Positions 28,882 through 39,194 are shown, counted from the first letter of the stretch. The stretch is DNA of 64,000 nt from Wolbachia endosymbiont of Ctenocephalides felis wCfeT (GCF_012277295.1 NZ_CP051156.1:930001-994000); one strand, 5' to 3'. Numbers and translations: made by a program. The notes: generated from the sequence alone by a model not told the origin.

Positions 28882-29427
28882 TTATATGGTTCGTGCAAGC
28901 GAGAGAACTCTTACCTCCCTTGCACCGGAGTTTAAAATTTCCTGAGAGCAAGATCGTGCTGTTGAGCCGGTTGTTACCACATCATCAACTAATATTACAA
29001 TTTTATCTTTAACGACTTCTTTATTGCTTACACTAAAAACTTTTTTTAGATTTTTTTCACGTTGTTTTAATGAAAGGCCAGCTTGTGGTACAGTATTGCA
29101 AGTGCGTCTTATTGCAAATGGTGTATAAAATAAATCAGATAATTTGCTCAACTCTTTTGCCAGTAACGCTGCTTGATTATACTTACGTTTGAGTAGGCGC
29201 ATTCTATGCAATGGAACAGGGATTATAACCTTTGCACTTTTAAATACATCATGATTTGCCTGGTATATCCACTTTGCAAAGGTTTTTACGTAATTTAAGT
29301 TATCAAAAAATTTAAAATTTATGATCATGTTTTTACTATGCTGATCATAAGCAAACACTGACCTTAATACTTTAAATGGCGGAGGATTAACGATACACTT
29401 GCCGCATGTATGAATATCATCTGTAAA
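28882..29427 (-). pseudogene. comF: ComF family phosphoribosyltransferase, N terminus removed by IS66
   Basis: The remaining C-terminal part has the PRPP-binding motif ILVDDVVTTGSTARS and the family motif IPVPLHRMRLLKRKYNQA. The N-terminal zinc motif is reduced to CGKC, and the part before FTDDIHTCGKC is replaced by the end of IS66 copy 5. The missing segment is not on the other side of that element, so the joint is a rearrangement. comEC at 59.8 kb is also broken, in line with loss of competence functions. Confidence 0.82.
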
Positions 29428-30888
29428 GTATCCATTCAGCCGGGCGGTAAAATAAAGAGTAGACAAGGAATGCTAAAAAGGTAAACTAGAGTGGCTGTGA
29501 GGTAATATGGTTGATCTTTTAGAATTTTGCGAAAGTTTAAGCAGACTATAGAAAAGTTAGAAACAAAAATAGAAGAGCTTAAAGCAGAAAATAAAGCGCT
29601 AAGGATCGAAAACGCTGAGTTAAAAGAAAGGCTTGGCTTAAGTTCAAAAAATTCATCTATACCAAGCTCCAAAGAATTATATAAGATGAGGGAAAATAAG
29701 CCAAAAAGTGACAGGAAAGTAGGAGCACAGGTTGGACATAAAGGCAGTTACCGCCCTAAAATGGAGGCAGATGAGATGGTAAAAATAGAACTGCCCAATA
29801 CGTGTGAGTGCGGAGGAGAAATTGCGGTATCAAAAGATCCGTATACTCATCAAAAGGTCGATTTGCCGGAAATCAAGCCGTATGTAGTTGAATATCAACT
29901 AGAGCATGGACGTTGCAAAAGATGTGGAAAAAGAAAAAGTAGCAAGCTACAAGAAGGAGTAACTGCGGACACATTTGGTCCAAGAGTTAAGTCAGTAATT
30001 GCAGCATTAAGTGGATTTTACAAGAATTCGAAAAAAGAAGTGGCAAATATTATAAAGGACATTTTCAACCTGGATATCAGCGTCGGTAGTGTATCAAATA
30101 GTGAGGCTAGAGTGGCAGAAAAATGCCAAGAAGCATATGAGCAAATTGAGGAAGAGGTAAGCAAGAGCAAAATTTTACATATCGATGAAACTAGCCATTA
30201 CAACAAAGGTAAACAGGGCTGGTGCTGGATGTTTGCGAGCAAAATAGGGAGTGTGATCAAATTGACAGAGTCAAGAGGGATGAAAGTCCTGGAAAATAGT
30301 AAATTTGGAAAGAATAACAACCTAGTAGTGACCGACAGATATGCAGCTTACAACTACTTTTCCAGCAAGAAAAGGCAGGTCTGTTGGGCACATTTAGCAA
30401 GAGATTTTGAAAGGTTGTCTCATAGTTGGAATAGCGAAGTGAAAGTTTTGGGGTATTATTTAAGGAATGTTGCTACTGAATTATTTGCATTGAAAAAAGC
30501 TCTGTTAAAGGATGAAATAGACACATTAAGGTTCATAAGAAGAGCAAGAAAATTATGCAAGCGAACGAGATATTACTTAAAGAATATATCAAATTTACCC
30601 GAGGCAATTGGAGCGTCTCGAGTAGCAAAAAATATCATGAAATCGGATCTGATGATGTGGAAATTTTTGGACGATCCAGAAAATATTCCACTGACAAACA
30701 ACTATGCTGAGCAACAGATTCGGCATTACGTTGTTTACCGAAAAGTTTCATATTTTACACAATCGAAACGGGGAAATATGTTTCTTGAGAGGATAATTTC
30801 ATTGTACTTGACTTGGAGGCAAAAGAAGTTAAATCCTTTTCAAAACCTACTGGCTATTGCTTCTTAAGCCATACACCTGAATGGATAC
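29428..30888 (+). mobile_element. IS66-family element, copy 5
   Basis: 1461 bp, complete ends. Flanks are tctgtaaa and tgtaggtg. It joins the 5'-truncated comF to a 3'-truncated, unrelated hypothetical gene, both on the minus strand. Confidence 0.94.
29527..30867 (+). CDS. IS66-family transposase with two substitutions at conserved Arg
   Basis: Full length with D220, D270 and E395, but R396 beside the catalytic Glu is Gln (AEQQIRH instead of AERQIRH) and R344 is Cys (KLCKRT). The E-R pair is strongly conserved in IS66, so activity may be reduced. Confidence 0.92.
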   Translation: MRKFKQTIEKLETKIEELKAENKALRIENAELKERLGLSSKNSSIPSSKELYKMRENKPKSDRKVGAQVGHKGSYRPKMEADEMVKIELPNTCECGGEIAVSKDPYTHQKVDLPEIKPYVVEYQLEHGRCKRCGKRKSSKLQEGVTADTFGPRVKSVIAALSGFYKNSKKEVANIIKDIFNLDISVGSVSNSEARVAEKCQEAYEQIEEEVSKSKILHIDETSHYNKGKQGWCWMFASKIGSVIKLTESRGMKVLENSKFGKNNNLVVTDRYAAYNYFSSKKRQVCWAHLARDFERLSHSWNSEVKVLGYYLRNVATELFALKKALLKDEIDTLRFIRRARKLCKRTRYYLKNISNLPEAIGASRVAKNIMKSDLMMWKFLDDPENIPLTNNYAEQQIRHYVVYRKVSYFTQSKRGNMFLERIISLYLTWRQKKLNPFQNLLAIAS

Positions 30889-31485
30889 TGTAGGTGCGCC
30901 CCAACCAGGGAACTTAGGGAGCATGGCTTTTATACCCGCCATAATTTCGCCTGGCATTTTTGTCATTTTCTCGTTTATATCTTGTACAATTAGTTTTGTT
31001 TGTGTTTTTATGAAACCTTCCATGTGTTTTGCGAAATATTGCATTAGCTCTTTAGTTTCCCCTGCAAGCTCTTTCGCAACAGTTTTTCCCAAAGGGAATG
31101 CTATATCTTTTATAGCAACCTTAACAATTGGTGAAATTCCTTTCATAATATGCCCACTCACAGGCACAGCAAGATAGTTTGCTATATCCTTTACTGCATC
31201 TCCAGTTAATCCAGCAACTTTTCCAAGTGCATCTAGAGCCAATCCGTAGCTTGCTGCATCTCCGTGTCTGCCATATGTTGTCATGAATTTAGGGCCATCA
31301 TACGTCATGTCTCCTGTCTGCAGGTACTCGGGTATAAAAGGAAATGGATTGTCATATTTTCCTACTTGTTGAGGAAGAAGGTATCCTTTTGCTTCTTCCC
31401 ATGCTTTCGACAAGTTTTTGGATGAATTGTCATGTTTTGGAAGGTACTCAGAATATGATCTTAGTGGCTTGTTACTGCATTTCAT
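30889..31485 (-). CDS. Hypothetical protein, C terminus removed by IS66 copy 5
   Basis: About 199 native residues remain, ending at PGWGAPT; the listed tail comes from the IS. The N-terminal third is polar (SNKPLRSYSEYLPKH), and the middle is Gly/Ala-rich and amphipathic (AASYGLALDALGKVAGL; GKTVAKELAGETKELMQYF). No signal peptide. Not recognised; an amphipathic membrane-associated or secreted protein is possible. Confidence 0.5.
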
Positions 31486-31569
31486 AATGTTCTCCTGTGT
31501 TATTTATGCTCATTTTAGCATAATATTACTAACAATATACTAACTTCTTAATATTTATTCAAAATTAAA

Positions 31570-33267
31570 TTAGATCTTTGACAATTTTGCGTATAGACCA
31601 TCCTGATTTATTAAAGAGTCGTGAGTACCTATTTCTTCTACTTTACCGTGATTAATCACTATAATCTTGTCAGTTTTTAGTGCAGTGGATAGTCTGTGTG
31701 TAATGATAATCGTTGTTCTATTTTGCATTAATTTACTCAAGGCTTTTTGCACTAGATTTTCACTCTCGTAATCAAGAGCTGAAGTTGCTTCATCTAGTAT
31801 TAAAATCTGAGGATTTTTAAGTATAGCTCTTGCTATGATAATACGTTGTTTTTGCCCTTCAGAAAGTTTTAGCCCTCTTTTTCCTACAAATGTGTTGAAT
31901 TTTTCTGGTAGCTTCTCTATGAATTCCGTTGCATAAGCACTGATGGCTGCTTGTCTTACCTCTTCATATTCAGCATTTGGGTTGCCATATAATATATTTT
32001 CCATTATTGAACATGAAAATATCATATGATCTTGCGGTACTAAACCAAACAGCGATCTTAAATCATTTAATGCAATTGATTTAATATTGTGTCCATCGAT
32101 AGTAATACTGCCACTGTTTGGATCATGAAATCTGAGTAGCAGTTTTAAGATGGTGCTTTTACCGCTGCCAGAAGGTCCAACAATTGACACTGATTTGCCT
32201 GCCTCTATGGAAAATGATACGTTATTTAATGCCAGTTTTTCAGCATAAGAAAATGTTACATCATTTAATGCAATTTTTTTTTGGACATGACTAATTTTTA
32301 TAGGATTATTAGCATCTACTATAGAACTCTTCATATTTTTGAATTCAAACAGGCGCTCAACAATTCCTAAACCTCGTTGCAGGTCACTGATGTTATCGCT
32401 TAAGTTATTTATAGCCCCTGCTGCAAGTGCTGAATAAAACACAAATGAAGATAACTCTCCTATGGTCATATTTTTGTTTAAAACTTCTTGGACACCAAAA
32501 AAAAGCAAAATAACTAGCGATCCTATTACGCACGTAATAATCAGAGTCACTAAAATAGCTCGCAAAAGCACTAATTTCATATATGATTTTGATGCTGAAC
32601 TTAAATATCGCTTAAAACGGGTTTTTTCATTTTCTTCCAGCACAAAAGATTTAATAGTGACTATGGATCTAAAATTCTCCTCACTAAACGATGCAAGCTC
32701 AGTTAACTTATCTTGAGCAAAGCGGGAATAGCTACGGACTTTTTTTCCAAGTGAAGTCATAATGATTAGAAGGATAGGTATTATGGCAATTGCATACGCA
32801 GTTAGCTGCATGTTGGTATATAGTAACATTACCATACTACCGACCAGCATTACAAAGTTTCGCAGTATGGTGAGCAGGCTACTATTTATTATTGATTGCA
32901 GCACAGTTGTATCAGTAATTAATGCTGATATGACGTCTTGCACACCCGTATTTTCAAAGAAGCTTGGTTGTAGGTTGGTGATGTTGCTATAAAGATCATA
33001 TCTGATTTTCGCGATAACTTTTTCACTACCAATGCCAATGAAATATAGCCTCATAAATGCAGTAATGGACATAGCCAGAACTATAAGTATTGCAACCAAT
33101 AATTCGTTAGTAAAATGATGCTCAGTACCAGAATCGATTATATTGCTCAAACCTCTGCCGAAAAGGAGAATTGTTAAAGCTGAAAACAAAACAGCAATAA
33201 AGGCTGTAATGAAATAAGATAGGTTCGGTTTTATATAGTAAAATAATTGCTTAATGTCGGATCGCAT
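31570..33267 (-). CDS. ABC exporter, MsbA/HlyB-like fused permease-ATPase
   Basis: A half-transporter of 565 residues with six N-terminal helices and a C-terminal ATPase: Walker A GPSGSGKST, signature LSEGQKQR (Glu for the usual Gly), Walker B ILILDEATSALD and H-loop ITHRLST. I prefer the ATG giving MRSDIKQLFYYIKPN over the longer frame to 33339, whose first 24 residues are not family-like. Substrate unknown; lipid or peptide export is typical. It stands between a truncated gene and dnaA. Confidence 0.9.
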   Translation of the reverse strand: MRSDIKQLFYYIKPNLSYFITAFIAVLFSALTILLFGRGLSNIIDSGTEHHFTNELLVAILIVLAMSITAFMRLYFIGIGSEKVIAKIRYDLYSNITNLQPSFFENTGVQDVISALITDTTVLQSIINSSLLTILRNFVMLVGSMVMLLYTNMQLTAYAIAIIPILLIIMTSLGKKVRSYSRFAQDKLTELASFSEENFRSIVTIKSFVLEENEKTRFKRYLSSASKSYMKLVLLRAILVTLIITCVIGSLVILLFFGVQEVLNKNMTIGELSSFVFYSALAAGAINNLSDNISDLQRGLGIVERLFEFKNMKSSIVDANNPIKISHVQKKIALNDVTFSYAEKLALNNVSFSIEAGKSVSIVGPSGSGKSTILKLLLRFHDPNSGSITIDGHNIKSIALNDLRSLFGLVPQDHMIFSCSIMENILYGNPNAEYEEVRQAAISAYATEFIEKLPEKFNTFVGKRGLKLSEGQKQRIIIARAILKNPQILILDEATSALDYESENLVQKALSKLMQNRTTIIITHRLSTALKTDKIIVINHGKVEEIGTHDSLINQDGLYAKLSKI

Positions 33268-33390
33268 ATATTTAAAATCTACAGAGTTAAGTATATGAAT
33301 TTTAGATTTAGGAGAAAGAAGAAAGCTATAGCTAACCAAGATTCATCAAAAAAAGCCTAAATCAGCAATTTATTGTTGCTCAGAAAGGCG

Positions 33391-34773
33391 TTATTTAAAC
33401 CCCTTTTTCAGCTGATTAATTTCATCAGCAAATTGTGTATCATTTTTAATGAAGTTTTCTATTTGCTTTACTGCGTGTATCACAGTTGCATGATCTCTTC
33501 CACCGAAACTTCTTCCAATATCAGGTAAACTTTTTTGTGTGAACTTCTTAGCGAAATACATAGCTATTTGCCTTGGTCTTGCAAGGCTACGGAGCCTTCT
33601 ATTGGACTGCATATCTGCAGTTTTTATATTGTAAAACTCTGCTACTTTCTTTTGTATTTCTTCTATTGTAATTGATTTATGATTAGATCTTAAAAGGTCT
33701 ATCAGAGTTTCACTTGCTGATTCTACTGTCATACTCCTTCCAATTAACGAAGTATGGGCAACTTTATTTAGCGCTCCTTCCAATTCTCTTATATTAGATT
33801 TTATGTTCCTTGCTAAAAATTCAAGTACATCTTTAGGGACATACATATTCATTTGCTCTATTTTAGCTTGCAGTATACCTAGCCTCAATTCAAAGGTTGT
33901 CTCATTGATATCTGCAACTAGTCCCCAGCCAAGTCGAGATTTTATTCTTTCTTCCACTCCGTCAAGGTCGCTAGGAGATCTATCAGCTGATATTACTAGT
34001 TGTTTATTTTGGTCTATCAATGCGTTGAAAGTGTGAAAGAATTCTTCTTGGGTACTATCTTTACCACTAATAAATTGCACATCATCCACCATTAATACAT
34101 CTACCGACCTAAATTGCTCTTTAAATAGCATAATATCCTTGCTTCGCAGTGCTGTGATATATTGGTACATAAATTTTTCTGCTGATAAATATACTACCTT
34201 TCTTTTTACAGATGGAGAGTTAACTATGTACCAAGCTATGGCATGCATTAGATGTGTTTTACCAAGCCCAACTCCTCCATATAAAAATAGAGGATTGCTG
34301 CCTGGTATTGGATCCACAGACTCTGCTACGCGTTTTGCTGCTGTAAATGCCAATTCATTTGGTTTTCCTACTACAAAATTATCAAAGGTAAATCTTGGGT
34401 CTAGCGGTGAACCAAGATTGCGATTAATTTCTTCTGTATTTTTCAATATGGTGTTACAATTTGAGCTCTTTTCTTCAACCACCTGAATATCAATTGAATG
34501 TATATTTCCGTCTTCATTTTGCCATAATGATAATATTTTTTCCATATAATGAATTGCTATCCATTCTTTTATGAATCTTGTTGATACTGATAATAAAACT
34601 TCACCATTTCTGCTGCTAATAAACTTGAGTGAGCTGAGCCAACTATTATAAGTGGCTTCTCCATAGAGATTGTAGAGATAATTCTGTATTTTCTCCCAAA
34701 TAATATTGTGATTTGTAACTGTAACAATTTGGTCAAAAAACATAGTAGAAACCTTAGGGTTAATTAAGTTCAT
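33391..34773 (-). CDS. dnaA: Chromosomal replication initiator DnaA
   Basis: A 460-residue AAA+ initiator: N-terminal domain I ([16 protein letters not shown]), AAA+ core with Walker [10 protein letters not shown] and Walker [10 protein letters not shown], and domain IV with the DnaA-box signature [12 protein letters not shown]. The ATG at 34773 gives [10 protein letters not shown]; an ATG at 34743 (MFFDQIVTV) has a better AAGG site and is a serious alternative. The frame up to 34821 is hydrophobic and unlikely. No dnaN is adjacent. Confidence 0.96.
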   Translation of the reverse strand: MNLINPKVSTMFFDQIVTVTNHNIIWEKIQNYLYNLYGEATYNSWLSSLKFISSRNGEVLLSVSTRFIKEWIAIHYMEKILSLWQNEDGNIHSIDIQVVEEKSSNCNTILKNTEEINRNLGSPLDPRFTFDNFVVGKPNELAFTAAKRVAESVDPIPGSNPLFLYGGVGLGKTHLMHAIAWYIVNSPSVKRKVVYLSAEKFMYQYITALRSKDIMLFKEQFRSVDVLMVDDVQFISGKDSTQEEFFHTFNALIDQNKQLVISADRSPSDLDGVEERIKSRLGWGLVADINETTFELRLGILQAKIEQMNMYVPKDVLEFLARNIKSNIRELEGALNKVAHTSLIGRSMTVESASETLIDLLRSNHKSITIEEIQKKVAEFYNIKTADMQSNRRLRSLARPRQIAMYFAKKFTQKSLPDIGRSFGGRDHATVIHAVKQIENFIKNDTQFADEINQLKKGFK

Positions 34774-35072
34774 ATACCACACCAAAGAAAAAGCAATAAT
34801 TAGAAAATATAAGATAATCAAAAGCTTATGACAAACTCAAAGCTTTAAATATACATCGGAGATTATGGTGGCTTTTTGATACGTTGTAAAGGGTGTAAAA
34901 GCACTATTTTTACTTTCGAAAAGTAAAAAAAACGTAAATCTAGCTTGTATCGAGGATTAGTGACAGATGACTAAAAATTATGATATCTTACACCTAAATA
35001 ATATGTTAAATTTATTGGAAAATAAGTGAAGCTTTCATGTCAATATAGCTATAGATTTATTAAAACAAGTTT
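34774..35072. promoter_or_regulatory. Divergent region between dnaA and the GS-like gene
   Basis: An AT-rich 300-bp spacer. It has an inverted repeat TTTTTACTTTCGAAAAGTAAAAA at about 34906-34928 that could form a terminator-like hairpin or an operator. I see no cluster of DnaA boxes (TTATCCACA type), so I do not call an origin here. Confidence 0.4.
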
Positions 35073-35813
35073 ATGATTATATTAAAAGATTATGAAATAC
35101 GTGCAGTATGCGGTATTGAACTAGAGTTTTATGTTGAGGGAGTAGAAGAAAATCTTTTTCTAAAAAACGCTAGAGATAAAATATCGCCTCTGGGATTTTT
35201 GTGTGAGAGAGAAAACTCTGTAGATCAATATGAAGTAAAAAGTGATTGTTATAGGAATTTCAATGATCTTATAAAACATTTTACATTAGTAAAGGAATTA
35301 CTTTCTGAGGCAGCAGGTGGAAACATTTCCTTCAAAGCAAAACCATATTTAGATAGGGCGGGTAGTGCACTGAATGTGCATATTAACTTAATAGATTCAA
35401 ATAATAACAATCTATTTTATTGTAGTGAACAAAACTATAGTGACTACCTGCTGCATAGTATTGGTGGATTATGCGCAATGATGAACAAACACATGTTATT
35501 TTTTGCTCCAAATGATGACTCGTATTTAAGGTTTCAATACCCAGATATTCACACTCCTACCACTGTTAGCTGGGGAGTAAATAACAGGACTGCTGCGATA
35601 AGGATTCCCAATTTTGGTAATGACTTTAAAAAATGTCGCTTAGAACATCGTGTTCCCGGAGCTGATTGTGATCTTGAAAAAGTGCTTGAAGTTATAATTG
35701 AAGGCATGGTTTTTGGTATAATGAATAAGGTTACTCCACCAAATCGAGTGTATGGTGTTGCATCTGATTCTCAATATAAAATGGAAGTTCTACGCATAAA
35801 TTCAAAAAATTAA
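35073..35813 (+). CDS. Glutamine synthetase-like protein, short form
   Basis: A 246-residue protein related to the catalytic domain of glutamine synthetase: GIELEFYV corresponds to the metal-binding ExE motif, the GSALNVHINL region to the His-containing loop, SWGVNNRTAAIRIP to the ATP/glutamate motif and LEHRVPGADCD to the C-terminal catalytic segment. Canonical GS is about 440-470 residues, and the N-terminal beta-grasp domain is absent. It may be a non-canonical ligase or a degenerating gene; the ATG at 35073 and uninterrupted frame favour a retained function (inference). Confidence 0.8.
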   Translation: MIILKDYEIRAVCGIELEFYVEGVEENLFLKNARDKISPLGFLCERENSVDQYEVKSDCYRNFNDLIKHFTLVKELLSEAAGGNISFKAKPYLDRAGSALNVHINLIDSNNNNLFYCSEQNYSDYLLHSIGGLCAMMNKHMLFFAPNDDSYLRFQYPDIHTPTTVSWGVNNRTAAIRIPNFGNDFKKCRLEHRVPGADCDLEKVLEVIIEGMVFGIMNKVTPPNRVYGVASDSQYKMEVLRINSKN

Positions 35814-35848
35814 ACCTATCTCAGAATATATAACAAGGTAATTTAAGT

Positions 35849-37309
35849 GTATCCATTCAGGTGTATGGCTTAAGAAGCAATAGCCAGTAGGTTTTGAAAA
35901 GGATTTAACTTCTTTTGCCTCCAAGTCAAGTACAATGAAATTATCCTCTCAAGAAACATATTTCCCCGTTTCGATTGTATAAAATATGAAACTTTTCGGT
36001 AAACAACGTAATGCCGAATCTGTCGCTCAGCATAGTTGTTTGTCAGTGGAATATTTTCTGGATCGTCCAAAAATTTCCACATCATCAGATCCGATTTCAT
36101 GATATTTTTTGCTACTCGAGACGCTCCAATTGCCTCGGGTAAATTTGATATATTCTTTAAGTAATATCTCGTTCGCTTGCGTAATTTTCTTGCTCTTCTT
36201 ATGAACCTTAATGTGTCTATTTCATCCTTTAACAGAGCTTTTTTCAATGCAAATAATTCAGTAGCAACATTCCTTAAATAATACCCCAAAACTTTCACTT
36301 CGCTATTCCAACTATGAGACAACCTTTCAAAATCTCTTGCTAAATGTGCCCAACAGACCTGCCTTTTCTTGCTGGAAAAGTAGTTGTAAGCTGCATATCT
36401 GTCGGTCACTACTAGGTTGTTATTCTTTCCAAATTTACTATTTTCCAGGACTTTCATCCCTCTTGACTCTGTCAATTTGATCACACTTCCTATTTTGCTC
36501 GCAAACATCCAGCACCAGCCCTGTTTACCTTTGTTGTAATGGCTAGTTTCATCGATATGTAAAATTTTGCTCTTGCTTACCTCTTCCTCAATTTGCTCAT
36601 ATGCTTCTTGGCATTTTTCTGCCACTCTAGCCTCGCTATTTGATACACTACCGACGCTGATATCCAGGTTGAAAATGTCCTTTATAATATTTGCCACTTC
36701 TTTTTTCGAATTCTTGTAAAATCCACTTAATGCTGTAATTACTGACTTAACTCTTGGACCAAATGTGTCCGCAGTTACTCCTTCTTGTAGCTTGCTACTT
36801 TTTCTTTTTCCACATCTTTTGCAACGTCCATGCTCTAGTTGATATTCAACTACATACGGCTTGATTTCCGGCAAATCGACCTTTTGATGAGTATACGGAT
36901 CTTTTGATACCGCAATTTCTCCTCCGCACTCACACGTATTGGGCAGTTCTATTTTTACCATCTCATCTGCCTCCATTTTAGGGCGGTAACTGCCTTTATG
37001 TCCAACCTGTGCTCCTACTTTCCTGTCACTTTTTGGCTTATTTTCCCTCATCTTATATAATTCTTTGGAGCTTGGTATAGATGAATTTTTTGAACTTAAG
37101 CCAAGCCTTTCTTTTAACTCAGCGTTTTCGATCCTTAGCGCTTTATTTTCTGCTTTAAGCTCTTCTATTTTTGTTTCTAACTTTTCTATAGTCTGCTTAA
37201 ACTTTCGCAAAATTCTAAAAGATCAACCATATTACCTCACAGCCACTCTAGTTTACCTTTTTAGCATTCCTTGTCTACTCTTTATTTTACCGCCCGGCTG
37301 AATGGATAC
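35849..37309 (-). mobile_element. IS66-family element, copy 6
   Basis: 1461 bp, complete ends. Flanks are atttaagt and aacaaaag, with no duplication. Its right side meets a palindromic repeat and the GIY-YIG gene. Confidence 0.94.
35870..37210 (-). CDS. IS66-family transposase (446 aa), intact
   Basis: The catalytic triad is complete; the protein is identical to copy 4 (24164), including the Ile in SYFIQSKRG. Confidence 0.93.
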   Translation of the reverse strand: MRKFKQTIEKLETKIEELKAENKALRIENAELKERLGLSSKNSSIPSSKELYKMRENKPKSDRKVGAQVGHKGSYRPKMEADEMVKIELPNTCECGGEIAVSKDPYTHQKVDLPEIKPYVVEYQLEHGRCKRCGKRKSSKLQEGVTADTFGPRVKSVITALSGFYKNSKKEVANIIKDIFNLDISVGSVSNSEARVAEKCQEAYEQIEEEVSKSKILHIDETSHYNKGKQGWCWMFASKIGSVIKLTESRGMKVLENSKFGKNNNLVVTDRYAAYNYFSSKKRQVCWAHLARDFERLSHSWNSEVKVLGYYLRNVATELFALKKALLKDEIDTLRFIRRARKLRKRTRYYLKNISNLPEAIGASRVAKNIMKSDLMMWKFLDDPENIPLTNNYAERQIRHYVVYRKVSYFIQSKRGNMFLERIISLYLTWRQKKLNPFQNLLAIAS

Positions 37310-37321
37310 AACAAAAGGATG

Positions 37322-37351
37322 TCATCCCAGTGCCCAGACACCGGGATCCAG
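37322..37351. repeat. Palindromic intergenic element
   Basis: CATCCCAGTG...CACCGGGATCCAG is an imperfect palindrome; a related half (CTGGATCCCAGTG) recurs at 37680-37692, where IS903-like copy 2 begins. The two halves flank the GIY-YIG gene. Confidence 0.5.
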
Positions 37352-37370
37352 TTCTTTCCATAAGCAAAAT

Positions 37371-37661
37371 CTACTGTATGATTTTATCATACAGATCCTC
37401 CCAATTCGGATTTTCTTTTTCAATCAAATCAATTTTCCACTTTCTCTGCCAACTTTTCAAAAGCTTTTCCCTACTAATAGCTAAGCTTATATCTTGGAAC
37501 TCTTCAAGGTACACTAATTCACAAACATTATACCTTGACGTAAAACCAGAAATGACTTTATTTCTATGTTCCCACACTCTTTTAGCTAAATTTGATGTCA
37601 TACCTATGTATAAGGTTCCATTACGCTCACTTGCCAGTATATAGACATAATAACTCTTCAT
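37371..37661 (-). CDS. GIY-YIG nuclease domain protein (YhbQ/UPF0213-like)
   Basis: A 96-residue single-domain protein. The signature reads YYVYILASERNGTLYIGMTS, with Tyr and Tyr-Ile-Gly in place, the catalytic Arg in AKRVWEHRN and Glu in the YLEEFQD region. Such small proteins occur in multiple copies in Rickettsiales genomes, often next to repeats. It lies between two palindromic repeat halves, which suggests movement as a cassette (inference). Confidence 0.88.
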   Translation of the reverse strand: MKSYYVYILASERNGTLYIGMTSNLAKRVWEHRNKVISGFTSRYNVCELVYLEEFQDISLAISREKLLKSWQRKWKIDLIEKENPNWEDLYDKIIQ

Positions 37662-37692
37662 ATATAGTAAATAAATTTACTGGATCCCAGTG

Positions 37693-38782
37693 GGCTTTGT
37701 TGCATAGCTAAAGTAAAAAGAACTGGGAGTTACTGATGAAATTCATTATAAACAGGCATTTAACCGACAAAGGAAAAATATGCCAGTCAAAATGAAAGTC
37801 AGTAACTGCTACGAATATAACAAATTTCTCCAAGAAAGAGGAAATATTTTTTATTACGTCAACGATGCCATAGAAAATTGGTACGAAAAAAGTCCCAAAA
37901 TGGCCGGTGGCAACAATATTTATAGTGATAAAGTCGTAATTCTAATTCACATAATAACTTATTTGTTTAGAATAGGCCTAAGACAAACGGTGGGGTTTAT
38001 AGCGGGATACCTTGAGCAAATAGGAAAAAATTTGCAAGTTATCAGCTATTCCCAGGCTTCCAGAAGATTCAAAAAGCTTAACTTAAAAATTAATGATCGA
38101 AGACATGATAAAAACAGTATGGAAAATATTGAGATCGCCATAGATAGCACTGGAATAAGCATCTACAATAATATTCCAGGCCATAGTAAGGCAAACGGTA
38201 CAGATAGAAAGTACCGTGGCTATAAGCAAACAAGAAAATTGCATGTAATGCTGGAGATAGGTAGCAAAAAAGTCATAGCTGCAAAATACAGTAGTGGAGT
38301 TTATTCTGACCACTATGGAGCCTGTGATCTTATTGCAAGGGCTAATGCTAAATACAATATAAGCACACTATATGCAGACAGAGCATATAATCGAAAGAAG
38401 TTATACAAATTGTGCAATGAGCTTGGCATAAAGACAAAAATTCCTCTGCAAAACAATGCAGTGGAGCATCCAAAGCTGGATTATATGGCTGAGAGAAATT
38501 CTACAATCAAGTTCATAAAGTCATATGGTGAAGATGGTATGAAGAAGTGGAAAAAAGAGATAAATTATGGGAAGAGATCTTATATAGAAAGTTTTTTCTC
38601 GCGACTGAAGCAAACATTTGGGTTTAGTTTTAGGAACAAATCTGAGATTAACCGTGAGAAAGAAATGCTACTCAAGTGTTATTTGCTGAACAAATTTACT
38701 GAAATAGGCATGGCTAAATTTGAGATAGCTTTATGAATTTATTATGCATTGCCTCCTATCCAAAGAGCGATGCAACAAAGCC
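37693..38782 (+). mobile_element. IS5-family (IS903-like) element, copy 2
   Basis: 1090 bp with GGCTTTGTTGCAT ends. Flanks atcccagtg and attctatct are not a duplication. The right end cuts a minus-strand gene after its fourth codon (38783-38795). Confidence 0.93.
37780..38736 (+). CDS. IS903-like transposase (318 aa), intact
   Basis: D122, D200 and E270 are all present. It differs from the copy at 19187 only in the last residue (Leu for Ser). Confidence 0.93.
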   Translation: MPVKMKVSNCYEYNKFLQERGNIFYYVNDAIENWYEKSPKMAGGNNIYSDKVVILIHIITYLFRIGLRQTVGFIAGYLEQIGKNLQVISYSQASRRFKKLNLKINDRRHDKNSMENIEIAIDSTGISIYNNIPGHSKANGTDRKYRGYKQTRKLHVMLEIGSKKVIAAKYSSGVYSDHYGACDLIARANAKYNISTLYADRAYNRKKLYKLCNELGIKTKIPLQNNAVEHPKLDYMAERNSTIKFIKSYGEDGMKKWKKEINYGKRSYIESFFSRLKQTFGFSFRNKSEINREKEMLLKCYLLNKFTEIGMAKFEIAL

Positions 38783-38795
38783 ATTCTATCTCCAT
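38783..38795 (-). pseudogene. Start of a leader-repeat gene, removed by IS903-like copy 2
   Basis: An ATG at 38795, with the same AAGGTAAT ribosome site and upstream repeat as the two genes to its right, begins the frame M-E-I-E and then enters the IS. Only four codons survive. The rest of the gene is not visible on the other side of the element. Confidence 0.55.
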
Positions 38796-38883
38796 AATAT
38801 TACCTTAATTAAAATTGTAATTATAATATTAATTCATTAATAAAGTATGCATGTTATAATATAATCAATACGAGTAGTGCTAT
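38792..38883 (-). promoter_or_regulatory. Shared leader repeat, copy A
   Basis: About 90 bp, closely similar to copies at 39191 and 39791. On the minus strand it reads through an AT-rich promoter-like stretch into AAGGTAATATTATGG. It ends with the start codon of the truncated gene. Confidence 0.65.
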
Positions 38884-38903
38884 AAATCATACAAAGGGTT
38901 TCT

Positions 38904-39194
38904 CTATTTGCTTGCTATACAACCAAAAGGTCTTGCAGTTTTTAAAAACTCATCTTTGTCGTTTACATCTTTGAATTTGAATTCTACGGTAGTGAACTTG
39001 TTCACTTTTCCAATTGATACATCTTCATATACTATAAAATTATTAGGGCCACATCCCACTCCTAAGAGACCATCTTCATATGCAAGCATGCAACCGTTAG
39101 TGGATTTGCCGGCAGTAAAAGAATTTGATACAGGATCATGTATAGTGTTGTATCCATCTTCTGGAAAAGAAAATTTTATAAGATAGTCATCCAT
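38904..39194 (-). CDS. Small hypothetical protein with shared leader (96 aa)
   Basis: Not recognised. The protein is acidic with alternating hydrophobic residues, probably beta-rich (YLIKFSFPEDGYN, FIVYEDVSIGKVN, TTVEFKFKDVNDKDEF). It has three Cys (CML, VGCGP, FGCIA) and no signal peptide. Its ATG has the AAGGTAAT site. It shares its upstream 90 bp with the gene at 39444-39794, but the protein sequences are not obviously alike. Confidence 0.6.
   Translation of the reverse strand: MDDYLIKFSFPEDGYNTIHDPVSNSFTAGKSTNGCMLAYEDGLLGVGCGPNNFIVYEDVSIGKVNKFTTVEFKFKDVNDKDEFLKTARPFGCIASK

Noticed and set aside
34774..35072. Replication origin next to dnaA
   Set aside because: No cluster of DnaA boxes or CtrA sites is visible; in Wolbachia-type genomes the origin is not beside dnaA.
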